NCBI GenBank assembly: GCA_011389765.1
Contig: JAABTT010000007.1
Location: forward strand, 1-64,000
Length of the DNA stretch: 64,000 nucleotides
Direction: 5' to 3'
Source of the DNA: Desulfohalobiaceae bacterium S24
GTDB lineage: Bacteria > Desulfobacterota > Desulfovibrionia > Desulfovibrionales > Desulfothermaceae
The notes below the pieces were generated by a model. The model did no database searches, was not told the origin of the DNA, and saw only the letters and a list, made by a program, of their open reading frames with translations. The position numbers and the translations under genes are program-made. Each line of letters starts with the position of its first letter. The stretch's first letter is position 1. Of this stretch, positions 1 through 7,500 are shown piece by piece.

Positions 1-1
1 C

Positions 2-835
2 GGGCTGCATGTGTACGCCCACTCCAACGGTCAGGGGGTGGATGAGCTGATCGGCGGGGGCTGTGTGGACAGGATTGAAATCGCTTACGGGGCCAACGGG
101 CGATTCGCCCCCACCTGCGTCCGCTTTCGAAAAGCGGTTGAGGCTGGAGAACTCCTGGTGGAGGACTACACGAACTACCAGATGAACCTCAGGTTTCTGG
201 CCGGGGCCATGGGCCTGCCCTATCTGCCCACCCGCTCTTCCCTGGGGACGGACATTATCCGGAAATGGGGCTTTGCAGATGAGCTCAGAAAGAATGAGCC
301 CTTGCTGCCGGACCACAAGCTGGTGGTCCAGGACAATCCCTTTGCCGGCTGGACCGAGGCCACAAAACTCGTCCTGGTCCCGGCCGTCAATCCGGACGTG
401 AGCATCATCCACGTTCAAAAGGCTGATTTACAAGGGAACTGCCGTATTCAAGGCCTGACCTTCTGCGACGTGGAACAGGCCAAGGCGGCCAGACATCTTA
501 TTGTGACCTGCGAGGAACTTGTGGAAAACGGCGTCTTGCGCCGGGAACCGGAACACAACCAGATCCCCTTTCTGCATGTTGACGCCGTGGTTCAGCTCCC
601 CTACGGGGCCTGGCCCACGGCCTGTCACCGCTATTACGACTACGACCCGGAGTACCTTTCCCAATATCTGCAGGAAGCCTGGGATGATCAGCAGTATGAA
701 GCCAACAGAAATCGATACGTCTATCAACCCGAAACACACCGGGACCTCCTGGACCTGCTGGGCCGGGACCGCTTGGAAAGGATCAAGGCCGACCCGGCAA
801 CCGGTTACGCCACCGGACTGAAGCGGGATGTCTGA
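2..835 (+). CDS. gctA: CoA-transferase subunit A, glutaconate type (5' partial)
   Basis: This is the A subunit of a two-subunit family I acyl-CoA transferase, which moves CoA between acyl-CoA and a free acid such as glutaconate. The frame is open to the window edge (GLH precedes the GTG at base 11), so the real start lies upstream. Visible family features are the glycine-rich stretch 'DELIGGGCVDRIEIAYG' near the N-terminus and an 'ADLQGNCRIQG' segment in the middle. The B subunit follows after an unusual 326-bp gap. The Na+-translocating decarboxylase subunits downstream favour a glutaconyl-CoA/glutaconate role, but the substrate is inferred from context only. Related 3-oxoacid CoA-transferases are the main alternative. 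Confidence 0.8.
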   Translation, partial: GLHVYAHSNGQGVDELIGGGCVDRIEIAYGANGRFAPTCVRFRKAVEAGELLVEDYTNYQMNLRFLAGAMGLPYLPTRSSLGTDIIRKWGFADELRKNEPLLPDHKLVVQDNPFAGWTEATKLVLVPAVNPDVSIIHVQKADLQGNCRIQGLTFCDVEQAKAARHLIVTCEELVENGVLRREPEHNQIPFLHVDAVVQLPYGAWPTACHRYYDYDPEYLSQYLQEAWDDQQYEANRNRYVYQPETHRDLLDLLGRDRLERIKADPATGYATGLKRDV

Positions 836-840
836 ATGGA

Positions 841-1091
841 GGTTCCAGGTTCACGGTTCACAGTTCACGGTTAAGATACAAACGAAAGCCGAAATGATTT
901 ACCTCTTCTTTGTCATTTGAACGAGTCTGCCTGTCCAGTTAAATCTCTTTAAGCAAAGCGCATTTAACCGGGGCGAGTAAAGAATCTCTCTGCAATCAGC
1001 CCTGCCAGGACTTATTGAGAAGTTACATGAAACCCGACACCTGAAACCTCGATTTCTTCAACCGTGAACCGTGAACCGTGAACCTGGAACC
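841..1091. repeat. Inverted heptamer arrays between the CoA-transferase genes
   Basis: The 326-bp gap between subunits A and B carries two tandem heptamer arrays in opposite orientation. Bases 841-872 (units like GGTTCAC) are the reverse complement of bases 1060-1091 (units like AACCGTG) with one mismatch in 32. A further degenerate array runs on to the start codon of subunit B at 1162, and a short 'ACACCTGAAACC' piece sits at 1028-1048. The RNA could fold into a long stem around a loop of about 187 nt. No gene is visible in the gap. Confidence 0.8.
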
Positions 1092-1161
1092 ATCTTCAAT
1101 TCTTCAACTGTGAACCGTGAACCTTTTTAACCTCTTCTTCGTGAACCTGGAACCTCTTCTT

Positions 1162-1926
1162 ATGCAATACTCCTCCAGAGAAATGATGACCATCGCCGCG
1201 GCCAGGGAAATCGATGACGGGGCCACGGTTTTCTGCGGTACAGGCTTGTCCATGCTGGCGGCCGTGGCTGCGAAAAAGATCACCGCCCCCAACAGCGTTA
1301 TCTTTTTCGAAACCGGAGCCATTGACTCCCGCCTGGAGGAAATCCCCATGGCCGTTGCCGACCCCAGGGTCATGCACGGAGCCTGCATTAACACCTCCAT
1401 GCTGGAGGCCTTTGCCTTCATGCAAAACAGGAGCACCGGAAAAAACGTCATCGGCATTCTGGGTGCGGCCCAGATCGATCCCTACGGCAATTTGAACACC
1501 ACCTGCATCGGATCCTATTCAAAGCCGAAGGTCCGTTTTCCCGGCAGCGGCGGGGGCTGCGACGTGACTTCCTTCGTCCCGAAGTCCATCATCTTCATGC
1601 AGCAGGAAAAGAGAAAATTCGTCGAACGCCTGGACTACATGACCAGCCCCGGTTATCTAAGCGGAGGCAACAGCCGGGAACAAGCCGGCCTGCCGGGCGG
1701 AGGCCCCGGGGCCGTGGTCACTAACATGGGCATCCTGCGCTTTGATCCGGACAGCAAGCGGATGTATCTGTCCGGCTGCTATCAAGGGATCACTCCGGAG
1801 ATGATCGAGGCCAAGACCGGTTTCGTCATTGAAACCTCTCAGGCGATCCCTGTGCCGCCGCCCACGGCCGAAGAACTGACCATCCTGCGCACCCGGTGTG
1901 ACCCCCAGCGGCTGATCTGCAATTAA
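1162..1926 (+). CDS. gctB: CoA-transferase subunit B, glutaconate type
   Basis: This is the partner subunit of the acyl-CoA transferase, about 254 aa. The N-terminal 'VFCGTGLSMLAAVAAK' region and the 'GSGGGCDVTSF' glycine-rich loop fit the CoA-transferase B fold. The ORF track starts it at 1117, but the extra 15 residues are a translation of the heptamer repeat. ATG 1162 (MQYSSREMMT) is the better start even though no clear ribosome site precedes it. The gene lies directly upstream of the small and beta subunits of a sodium-pumping decarboxylase. Together they suggest conversion of glutaconate or a similar diacid to its CoA ester followed by decarboxylation. Substrate is inferred. Confidence 0.8.
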   Translation: MQYSSREMMTIAAAREIDDGATVFCGTGLSMLAAVAAKKITAPNSVIFFETGAIDSRLEEIPMAVADPRVMHGACINTSMLEAFAFMQNRSTGKNVIGILGAAQIDPYGNLNTTCIGSYSKPKVRFPGSGGGCDVTSFVPKSIIFMQQEKRKFVERLDYMTSPGYLSGGNSREQAGLPGGGPGAVVTNMGILRFDPDSKRMYLSGCYQGITPEMIEAKTGFVIETSQAIPVPPPTAEELTILRTRCDPQRLICN

Positions 1927-1954
1927 GAAAATGGAAGAAAGCAGAGGTTTACCC

Positions 1955-2140
1955 ATGGAAAAACTCGCCACCGGATTTCAAATCACGATTATCGGCATGG
2001 CCATTGTCTTTATCATCCTGATCCTGCTCAACCTGGCCATGAACGTCATGAACTGGGTTTTGAACAAGACAGAGGGCTCGGCGCCGGCATCCAAGAAAGA
2101 AAAAGAAGCTTCCGCCCGCTCCAGGACTCCACAATCCTGA
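1955..2140 (+). CDS. Decarboxylase gamma-like small membrane subunit (OadG family)
   Basis: This small protein of 61 aa has one N-terminal membrane helix (about residues 5-28, '[17 protein letters not shown]') followed by a polar, Lys/Glu/Ser-rich tail. That is the layout of the gamma/delta subunits of Na+-translocating decarboxylases, which anchor the carboxyltransferase to the membrane beta subunit. ATG 1955 is preferred over 1931 because the helix begins soon after it and the added residues resemble nothing in the family. It lies 64 bp before the beta subunit gene. The alpha (carboxyltransferase) and biotin carrier genes are not in the window and are probably upstream. Confidence 0.7.
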   Translation: MEKLATGFQITIIGMAIVFIILILLNLAMNVMNWVLNKTEGSAPASKKEKEASARSRTPQS

Positions 2141-2204
2141 GCATTCGGCTTTCACCCGGACCAACCCGAATAAGCAATGCTCTCAAGCACTGAAAGGCAC
2201 CATC

Positions 2205-3362
2205 ATGTTGGAAAAAATATTTCTCTTTCTCAATTCCACCGGCATCGCGCATCTGACCCTGGGGCACATCGTCATGCTTCTGGTGGCCCTGACCCTTCTC
2301 TATCTCGGTATTTCAAAAAAATACGAGCCGTTGCTCCTGGTACCCATCGGCTTCGGGGTCCTCTTGACCAACATTCCCCTGACCGGACTCATGGCCGAAC
2401 CCGTGCTGCAGTTTGCGGAAAATTCCATCCATGTAGAAAAAATCGGAGGCCTGCTTTACTACCTCTATCAGGGCGATGAACTCGGTATTTTCCCGCCCCT
2501 GATCTTCATGGGCGTCGGAGCCATGACCGATTTCGGCCCTTTGATCGCCAATCCCAAAAGCATTCTTCTAGGGGCCGCGGCCCAGTTCGGGATCTTCACC
2601 ACTTTCCTGGGAGCGATCCTCCTGGGCTTCACCTATCCCGAAGCCGCGAGCATCGGAATCATCGGAGGCGCGGACGGCCCCACCACCATATACCTGGCCT
2701 CCATGCTCGCCCCGCACATGCTGGCCGCCACCGCCGTAGCCGCCTATTCCTATATGGCCCTGGTCCCCCTGATTCAGCCGCCGATCATGAAACTCTTGAC
2801 CACCAAGCAGGAACGGCGCATCAAGATGGCCCAACTCCGGCCGGTCTCCCAGAAGGAAAAAATCATCTTTCCGATCATGGCCACCCTGCTGGTGGTCATG
2901 CTCCTTCCAGCCGCAGCCCCCTTGATCGGAATGCTCATGCTGGGCAATCTCTTCCGGGAATGCGGGGTCACCGGACGGCTCTCCGAAACCGCCCAGAATT
3001 CTCTGGTCAATATCGTGACCATCTTTTTGGGAGTCACGGTTGGGGCCACGGCCACGGCTGAAACTTTTCTCAATCTGAAAACCCTGGGCATTCTGGTCCT
3101 GGGCATCGTGGCCTTTGCCGTGGGCACGGCTACCGGAGTCATCCTGGCCAAAATCATGAACAAGCTCAGCAGGGGCGCCATCAACCCCCTGATCGGCTCG
3201 GCCGGGGTCTCGGCCGTGCCCATGGCCGCCCGGGTCTCCCAGGTGGTTGGGCAGAAGGAGCGCTCGGACAATTTTCTGCTCATGCACGCCATGGGGCCGA
3301 ACGTGGCCGGAGTCATCGGTTCGGCCGTGGCCGCCGGGGTCATGCTCTCGGTCTTTGGCTGA
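2205..3362 (+). CDS. Na+-translocating decarboxylase beta subunit
   Basis: This is the integral-membrane beta subunit (385 aa, close to the family norm) that couples decarboxylation of carboxybiotin to Na+ export. It belongs to the OadB/MmdB/GcdB family. Family signatures include '[16 protein letters not shown]', which contains the conserved Asp of the ion path, '[15 protein letters not shown]' and the C-terminal '[19 protein letters not shown]'. It is the last gene of the CoA-transferase operon and ends 4 bp from the convergent Lon-like gene. The neighbours favour glutaconyl-CoA decarboxylase over oxaloacetate or methylmalonyl-CoA decarboxylase, but the beta subunit alone does not decide this. 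Confidence 0.92.
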   Translation: MLEKIFLFLNSTGIAHLTLGHIVMLLVALTLLYLGISKKYEPLLLVPIGFGVLLTNIPLTGLMAEPVLQFAENSIHVEKIGGLLYYLYQGDELGIFPPLIFMGVGAMTDFGPLIANPKSILLGAAAQFGIFTTFLGAILLGFTYPEAASIGIIGGADGPTTIYLASMLAPHMLAATAVAAYSYMALVPLIQPPIMKLLTTKQERRIKMAQLRPVSQKEKIIFPIMATLLVVMLLPAAAPLIGMLMLGNLFRECGVTGRLSETAQNSLVNIVTIFLGVTVGATATAETFLNLKTLGILVLGIVAFAVGTATGVILAKIMNKLSRGAINPLIGSAGVSAVPMAARVSQVVGQKERSDNFLLMHAMGPNVAGVIGSAVAAGVMLSVFG

Positions 3363-3366
3363 AGGA

Positions 3367-5502
3367 TCAAATTTGCCCGATGTGCGTTTCCGGCAGCAGG
3401 ACGGTTTCCACTATATCCCTGACGTCCTGCACGCAAAAAACTGTCAAATCACGAAGCACATACTCCGGGATCTGCTTCAGGTCCGATTCATTCTTGGCCG
3501 GGAAGACCACCGTCGATACGCCGGAATTCCTGGCAGCCAGCAATTTTTCCCTTATGCCGGACACAGGCAGCACCCGTCCACTCAGGGTCAATTCCCCGCT
3601 GAAGGCCACATCTCTCTTGCAGGCCCGCGACGTGAGCAGAGAAAGCAGGGCCACAGCTATAGTCAAGCCGGCGGAAGGACCGTCCTTGGGGATAGCCCCG
3701 GATGGAACGTGGATATGAATATCTCCGGCGCTGAAAAAATCATCGGCCACCTTAAATAGACCTGTATTGCTCCTGATATAGCTCAATGCCGCCTGTGCAG
3801 ATTCTTTAAGAATGTCGCCAAGGGAACCGGTCAGCAGGAGCTTGCCTGTTCCCGGCATCATGGTGGCTTCCACAAACATGATCTCCCCGCCATACGGAGT
3901 CCAGGCCAGGCCGGTAGCCACCCCGATACGATCTTTGGCCGCAAGCACTTCGGAATAATAGTGCTCCTGCCCGAGCAGTTCTTCAACGACTTCCGGCGTA
4001 ATATGGATGGCCTTCCGGGCTATTTCCTGATTTTGCAGGATGTTTCGGGCGGTTTTGCGGCAGATGGAGGCAATCTGCCGCTGCAGGTTGCGCAGACCGG
4101 CTTCTCTGGTATAGCCGCGAATGATCTTCTGAACAGCCTCCCGCGTCAAACGCAGATCATATTCCTGCAGGGAAGCCTGGGCTTTTTCCCGAGGCAGCAG
4201 ATAATCAAAGACAATACGTTCCTTCTCTTCAATGGTGTAGCCGGAGAGGCGGATGAGTTCCAGCCGGTCAAGCAATGGCGCGGGAATGGTTTCCGTGGTG
4301 TTGGCCGTGACAATGAACATCACTTTGGACAGATCAAAGGGCACTTCCAAATAATGGTCTGCAAACGCACTGTTCTGTTCCGGGTCCAGGATCTCCAGGA
4401 GTGCGGCTGCCGGATCTCCTTTGAAATCCTGACCGAGCTTGTCGATCTCATCGAGCATGAACACCGGGTTTTTAGTTCCAACCTTTTTGATCTCTTGAAC
4501 AATCCTACCGGGAAGCGATCCCACATAGCTTCGCCGGTGTCCGCGGAGCTGGGACTCATCATTGATCCCGGCCAGGGACATTCGTATGAATTTTCGCTCC
4601 AGTGCTCTGGCAATGGACAGACCCAGAGAGGTCTTGCCGGTTCCCGGCGGTCCGACAAAACACAAGATCGGCCCCTGGAGATCCAGCTTGTTCTTTTTTC
4701 TGGACAGGGCCTGGGCCACGGTCGTCCTGACTTCTTCCAACTGGAAGGGCTTGCTTAAAAATTGAAAAGAGCCCTTTTGAATAGCGTCTACAGCCACAGA
4801 AACCGTGGCATAGCCGGTCATGACGATCACTTCCGTATTCGGATCGATCCGTTTGGCTTCCTGGAGAAGCTGCAGCCCGTCGATGGTTTTCATTTTCAAA
4901 TCCGTCAGCACCAGGTCGAATTTGGCCTGCATGATCAGATCCAGGGCCTGCTCTCCGCTATCGGCCTCGACTACGCCGTAGCCTTCTTTTTTCAAAACAT
5001 GAGCCAAAGCTTTGCAGGTTTTGAGTTCGTCGTCGACGATCAAGATCTGGGCCTTTCGGGTATGCTTCAAAATGCGGACGGACAAATGCTCCAGGATGCG
5101 GTCCTTGATTTCCGGCAACCCAAAATGCTCCTGGTCGAGAACAGTCTGAGCGTGCCCAATATCCAGATTATCCTGGGTCATGGAAGTCCAGGGCAGTTGC
5201 AGCAGGTATTGGAGGTGGTTTTTGCTGATGGTGTATTCGGCAGAGCCAAGAGACATATTCTGCATCCGGACCAGTTCTTTGCCTGCAAAATCTCGCACTT
5301 CTTCCGGGAGATCCGACCGGGCGACAGATTCCTGAAGTTCTTCCAGATCTGCATGCGCCTCGGGTGTGTCCTCTTTTGCTTTTTTGAATAACTGCATGGT
5401 CTGAACTCGAATTTGAGGTTCGGGCGTTGTAAAACCGAGCTTCCCCTGAGTGAAGCGATGTTCTGCGGAATAAGGATGCTGATGCGGGATATCTTTCCCC
5501 AA
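3367..5502 (-). CDS. Lon-type protease with an inserted response-regulator receiver domain
   Basis: This is an ATP-dependent Lon-family protease (711 aa as called). Residues 70-148 resemble the helical segment before the Lon ATPase. Residues 151-266 are a complete receiver domain: acidic 'VDDE', phospho-acceptor Asp201 in 'LVLTDLK', Thr229 and Lys251. From residue 275 the Lon AAA+ module resumes with Walker A 'GPPGTGKTS', Walker B 'VFMLDEIDK' and 'GHRRSYVGSLPG'. The protease domain has Ser610 in 'PKDGPSAG' and Lys653. The usual N-terminal LON substrate domain is missing. The called start is a TTG; ATG 5397 is an alternative and neither has a clear ribosome site. It is divergent from the sigma-54 operon. 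Phosphorylation-gated proteolysis is an inference. Confidence 0.9.
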   Translation of the reverse strand: MGKDIPHQHPYSAEHRFTQGKLGFTTPEPQIRVQTMQLFKKAKEDTPEAHADLEELQESVARSDLPEEVRDFAGKELVRMQNMSLGSAEYTISKNHLQYLLQLPWTSMTQDNLDIGHAQTVLDQEHFGLPEIKDRILEHLSVRILKHTRKAQILIVDDELKTCKALAHVLKKEGYGVVEADSGEQALDLIMQAKFDLVLTDLKMKTIDGLQLLQEAKRIDPNTEVIVMTGYATVSVAVDAIQKGSFQFLSKPFQLEEVRTTVAQALSRKKNKLDLQGPILCFVGPPGTGKTSLGLSIARALERKFIRMSLAGINDESQLRGHRRSYVGSLPGRIVQEIKKVGTKNPVFMLDEIDKLGQDFKGDPAAALLEILDPEQNSAFADHYLEVPFDLSKVMFIVTANTTETIPAPLLDRLELIRLSGYTIEEKERIVFDYLLPREKAQASLQEYDLRLTREAVQKIIRGYTREAGLRNLQRQIASICRKTARNILQNQEIARKAIHITPEVVEELLGQEHYYSEVLAAKDRIGVATGLAWTPYGGEIMFVEATMMPGTGKLLLTGSLGDILKESAQAALSYIRSNTGLFKVADDFFSAGDIHIHVPSGAIPKDGPSAGLTIAVALLSLLTSRACKRDVAFSGELTLSGRVLPVSGIREKLLAARNSGVSTVVFPAKNESDLKQIPEYVLRDLTVFCVQDVRDIVETVLLPETHIGQI

Positions 5503-5603
5503 AAAAGCTTATGGAGCCCCGGGCATGGTCGTCTTATCGATGCGGAGAAAATCGAATGAGTACATGACCGCACTTACCCTGATTCGGGTGAAAAAAGCAA
5601 GTA

Positions 5604-5701
5604 TTGCAAAAAGCAACACCGGGATACAATGTGCAACAAACTTCGAATGCAGATATCATGCCCCCTTTTCGAGCCGCATTGATATATGTTGCACATTGCA
5701 A
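5604..5701 (+). promoter_or_regulatory. Pair of 13-bp palindromes TTGC-N5-GCAA, candidate activator sites
   Basis: Two copies of TTGC-N5-GCAA occur at 5604-5616 and 5689-5701, 85 bp apart. They lie about 80 and 165 bp upstream of the sigma-54 promoter, a typical enhancer distance. In addition 5627-5638 and 5687-5698 are perfect 12-bp inverted copies of each other (CAATGTGCAACA). These are the obvious candidate binding sites for the NtrC-type regulator encoded at the end of the operon; that assignment is inference. Confidence 0.55.
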
Positions 5702-5767
5702 TGCCTGCGATGACGGGTACGTCGCGAGCAATTGCATAATATATTGAAAAAATTACTTTTTCAATAT

Positions 5768-5783
5768 TGGCACGAAGCATGCA
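5768..5783 (+). promoter_or_regulatory. Sigma-54 (RpoN) promoter of the Usp-kinase operon
   Basis: The sequence TGGCACGAAGCATGCA matches the RpoN consensus TGGCAC-N5-TTGCW, with GG and GC elements correctly spaced and one mismatch just before the -12 GC. It lies 54 bp before the ATG of the 60-aa gene at 5837 and faces the operon that ends in a sigma-54 activator gene, which suggests autoregulation. Confidence 0.75.
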
Positions 5784-5836
5784 TACCAGGCAGACAGTCC
5801 GGATGAACCACAATGTTTGGAGAAGGAGCAAGACCT

Positions 5837-6019
5837 ATGAACAAAATCTGGGAAAAACTGGAAACCATGGCCCTGGCAGTGGCTTTTGCCGAGGCTGGCG
5901 ACCATGAAAACGCACGCCTGTATTTACAATCAGGAGTGAAAGGAAAAATGAGAAACCTCAAGCTGGAAAAACGGCAGGAACAGCAGTTGAGCCAACAGCA
6001 ACAGGATCTCAGACTTTAG
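5837..6019 (+). CDS. 60-aa protein with 'AEAG' motif
   Basis: This is a small soluble protein whose family I cannot name. Its N-terminal half carries 'AVAFAEAGDHENARLYL', a probable helix-turn-helical segment that recurs in both UspA-like proteins encoded next. The C-terminal half is basic and then Gln-rich (QEQQLSQQQQ). ATG 5837 is preferred over the upstream 5813 start because AAGGAGC lies about 10 nt before it. It is the first gene after the sigma-54 promoter, so it should be among the most strongly induced products. The function is unknown. A role as an adaptor or signal for the divergent Lon-receiver protease is speculation from position. Confidence 0.65.
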   Translation: MNKIWEKLETMALAVAFAEAGDHENARLYLQSGVKGKMRNLKLEKRQEQQLSQQQQDLRL

Positions 6020-6054
6020 GGACCACCGGACAGGAACGAGGCAGAGGTATTCTT

Positions 6055-6585
6055 ATGAAAACGGTTCTTTTTGCCACTGACGATATTCAGCCCGGAAAGC
6101 GTCTCTTTGACTATGCCCTGCAGTTCTGTTGCAAAATGAAAGCTGAATTGATCATTTTACAGATTCTTCACCCCCGGACCTATCAGGGCATTGTACAAAC
6201 ACTCAAAAACGGACTCGAAAAAACACAGAGCAGGATTGAGAGCGCTTTGACCGCCGCAACCCTGGCTGAAGCCGGAGAACCGGAATCGGCCAGAGCGGTG
6301 CTGCGGGCAGGCAAACAGAACATCGCCAGGCTTTTGCCCGAACCTGACGAGGCCTGCCTGCTGCGCTGCATCGAACAGAAAATCGGGGAGCCTGATCAGG
6401 AAATATATGCCTATCTCCAGGCCAATCCCGGCATTGTCCTGACCTTCTATGACGGCACCCGGGGCAGATCCCAAAAAGAGAACAGGCAGGGTGGTTTCAA
6501 GCTCTGGGAGCGAATCCCGGCGGAATTGGGGATTCCCTGCGTGATGCGTCCGGAATCGAAAATCAAGACCTGCTCTGAATCGTGA
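6055..6585 (+). CDS. UspA-like universal stress protein with embedded AEAG motif
   Basis: The N-terminus 'MKTVLFATDDIQPGKRLFDYAL' is a UspA first strand with the conserved Asp and leads into 'AELIILQILHP', the second strand. Inserted after it is 'AATLAEAGEPESARAVLRAG', matching the motif of the 60-aa protein upstream. The C-terminal half ends in 'ELGIPCVMRPES', as in Usp last strands, but the ATP-binding G-2X-G-9X-G(S/T) motif of nucleotide-binding Usps is not clear. It has 176 aa, longer than a single Usp domain (about 140-150) because of the insert. It lies 35 bp after the previous gene, in the sigma-54 operon. The role is presumably stress signalling, by family only. Confidence 0.7.
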   Translation: MKTVLFATDDIQPGKRLFDYALQFCCKMKAELIILQILHPRTYQGIVQTLKNGLEKTQSRIESALTAATLAEAGEPESARAVLRAGKQNIARLLPEPDEACLLRCIEQKIGEPDQEIYAYLQANPGIVLTFYDGTRGRSQKENRQGGFKLWERIPAELGIPCVMRPESKIKTCSES

Positions 6586-6600
6586 AAACAAGGATTCCCT

Positions 6601-7164
6601 ATGAAATTCATCCAAAAATTCAAATCCAAGCAGCAACAGGCCGTCCAAAGGATTGACCAGTACCAGGAAGCCATCAGCTTCGCGCAGGCAGGAGCAGCCA
6701 ATGAAGCCCTAAAAGCACTCCGGGTCAAACAGGCTTCCCCTGAACAGCAAAGCAGCAAACTGCTCGTGCTGGCCCAGGGAGATCATTTTCCGGCCGATAT
6801 ACGGGAGTATGCCCTTGAGATGGCCCAAAGGCTGGGATATGAGATTCTGGCTCTGAATACCGCCCCGGTGAAGAAGGAAGCCTGGCGATTTTTTAATCTG
6901 GAGGGAAAAAAACTTCGCCAGGAATTCAAAGCCGCCTCTTTGGAAAATTTTACCGTATTTCAACAGGAGGCGGAGGAACGAAAGATTCCCATCACCCATT
7001 ATGTAAAATTCATGGATAAAGAGGAAGCCCTTCAAGAACTGCGGCAGGAAGTCAAGGACCTCGATTTTATCATCTCGGATGCTGAGCCGCTCCAACCGAG
7101 ACCTCAGGATGAACAAGCCCTGAATCGCCCCCAACGGGAAATGTGTGTTTACTCATTGACCTGA
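6601..7164 (+). CDS. UspA-like protein with N-terminal AEAG-type motif
   Basis: This 187-aa protein begins with a basic helix and then 'YQEAISFAQAGAANEALKAL', a diverged copy of the motif in the two preceding genes. A Usp-like core follows from about residue 50: 'KLLVLAQGDHFPADIREYALEMAQRLGYEILALNTAP'-type strand-helix-strand order, then a long charged helical part and 'LDFIISDAEPL' near the end. No nucleotide-binding glycine motif is seen. It starts 15 bp after the preceding Usp gene, so the three are almost certainly co-transcribed. The function is not known. The shared motif in three adjacent proteins suggests a common partner. Confidence 0.65.
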   Translation: MKFIQKFKSKQQQAVQRIDQYQEAISFAQAGAANEALKALRVKQASPEQQSSKLLVLAQGDHFPADIREYALEMAQRLGYEILALNTAPVKKEAWRFFNLEGKKLRQEFKAASLENFTVFQQEAEERKIPITHYVKFMDKEEALQELRQEVKDLDFIISDAEPLQPRPQDEQALNRPQREMCVYSLT

Positions 7165-7225
7165 GAGTCGATGCCATATTTGGGATTGCCAATTGCCCAT
7201 TTTCGAATTGAAGACAAGGGGAAAA

Positions 7226-7318
7226 ATGAGTATGGACCTCATCTTTTATCTCGACCTGCTGCTGATTGGTTTCGCTTTTTTTTTGTGCTTCTGGTTTCGC
7301 AAGGAAAACAAAAAGTAG
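7226..7318 (+). CDS. 30-aa single-helix membrane protein
   Basis: This ORF is too short for the ORF track. ATG 7226 to TAG 7316-7318 encodes 30 residues: a short polar start, a hydrophobic helix 'LLLIGFAFFLCFW', and a basic tail RKENKK. An AGGGG ribosome-site-like stretch lies about 6 nt before the ATG. It sits between the second Usp gene and the SLC13-type permease, in the same direction. The positive-inside tail predicts the C-terminus in the cytoplasm. It may be a small partner of the permease, but only position supports this. Confidence 0.5.
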   Translation: MSMDLIFYLDLLLIGFAFFLCFWFRKENKK

Positions 7319-7420
7319 CCCTGGGACTCGGCCCTGAAATCCGGTATCACCGGATCCTGATCTGATAGTTTTTTAAGAAAATGTTTTGGAAATCGCAATT
7401 CGAAAATTGAAAATTCTCTG

Positions 7421-7461
7421 AAAACCCTGCTTGTTCAGCCCAGATTCAAGCAGGGTTTTTT
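7421..7461 (+). terminator. Rho-independent terminator or attenuator before the permease gene
   Basis: There is a perfect 13-bp stem AAAACCCTGCTTG / CAAGCAGGGTTTT with a 13-nt loop, followed by a T run. It lies inside the presumed operon, 40 bp before the permease ATG, so it probably reduces read-through from the sigma-54 promoter. The A-tract on the left makes it potentially bidirectional. Confidence 0.8.
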
Positions 7462-7500
7462 CAGGAGCAGCCTACAAAATCCAAACATGAAGGACAGGAT

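Noticed and set aside
841-1160. Heptamer arrays as a CRISPR array
   Set aside because: The units are 7 bases with no spacers and no cas genes are present.
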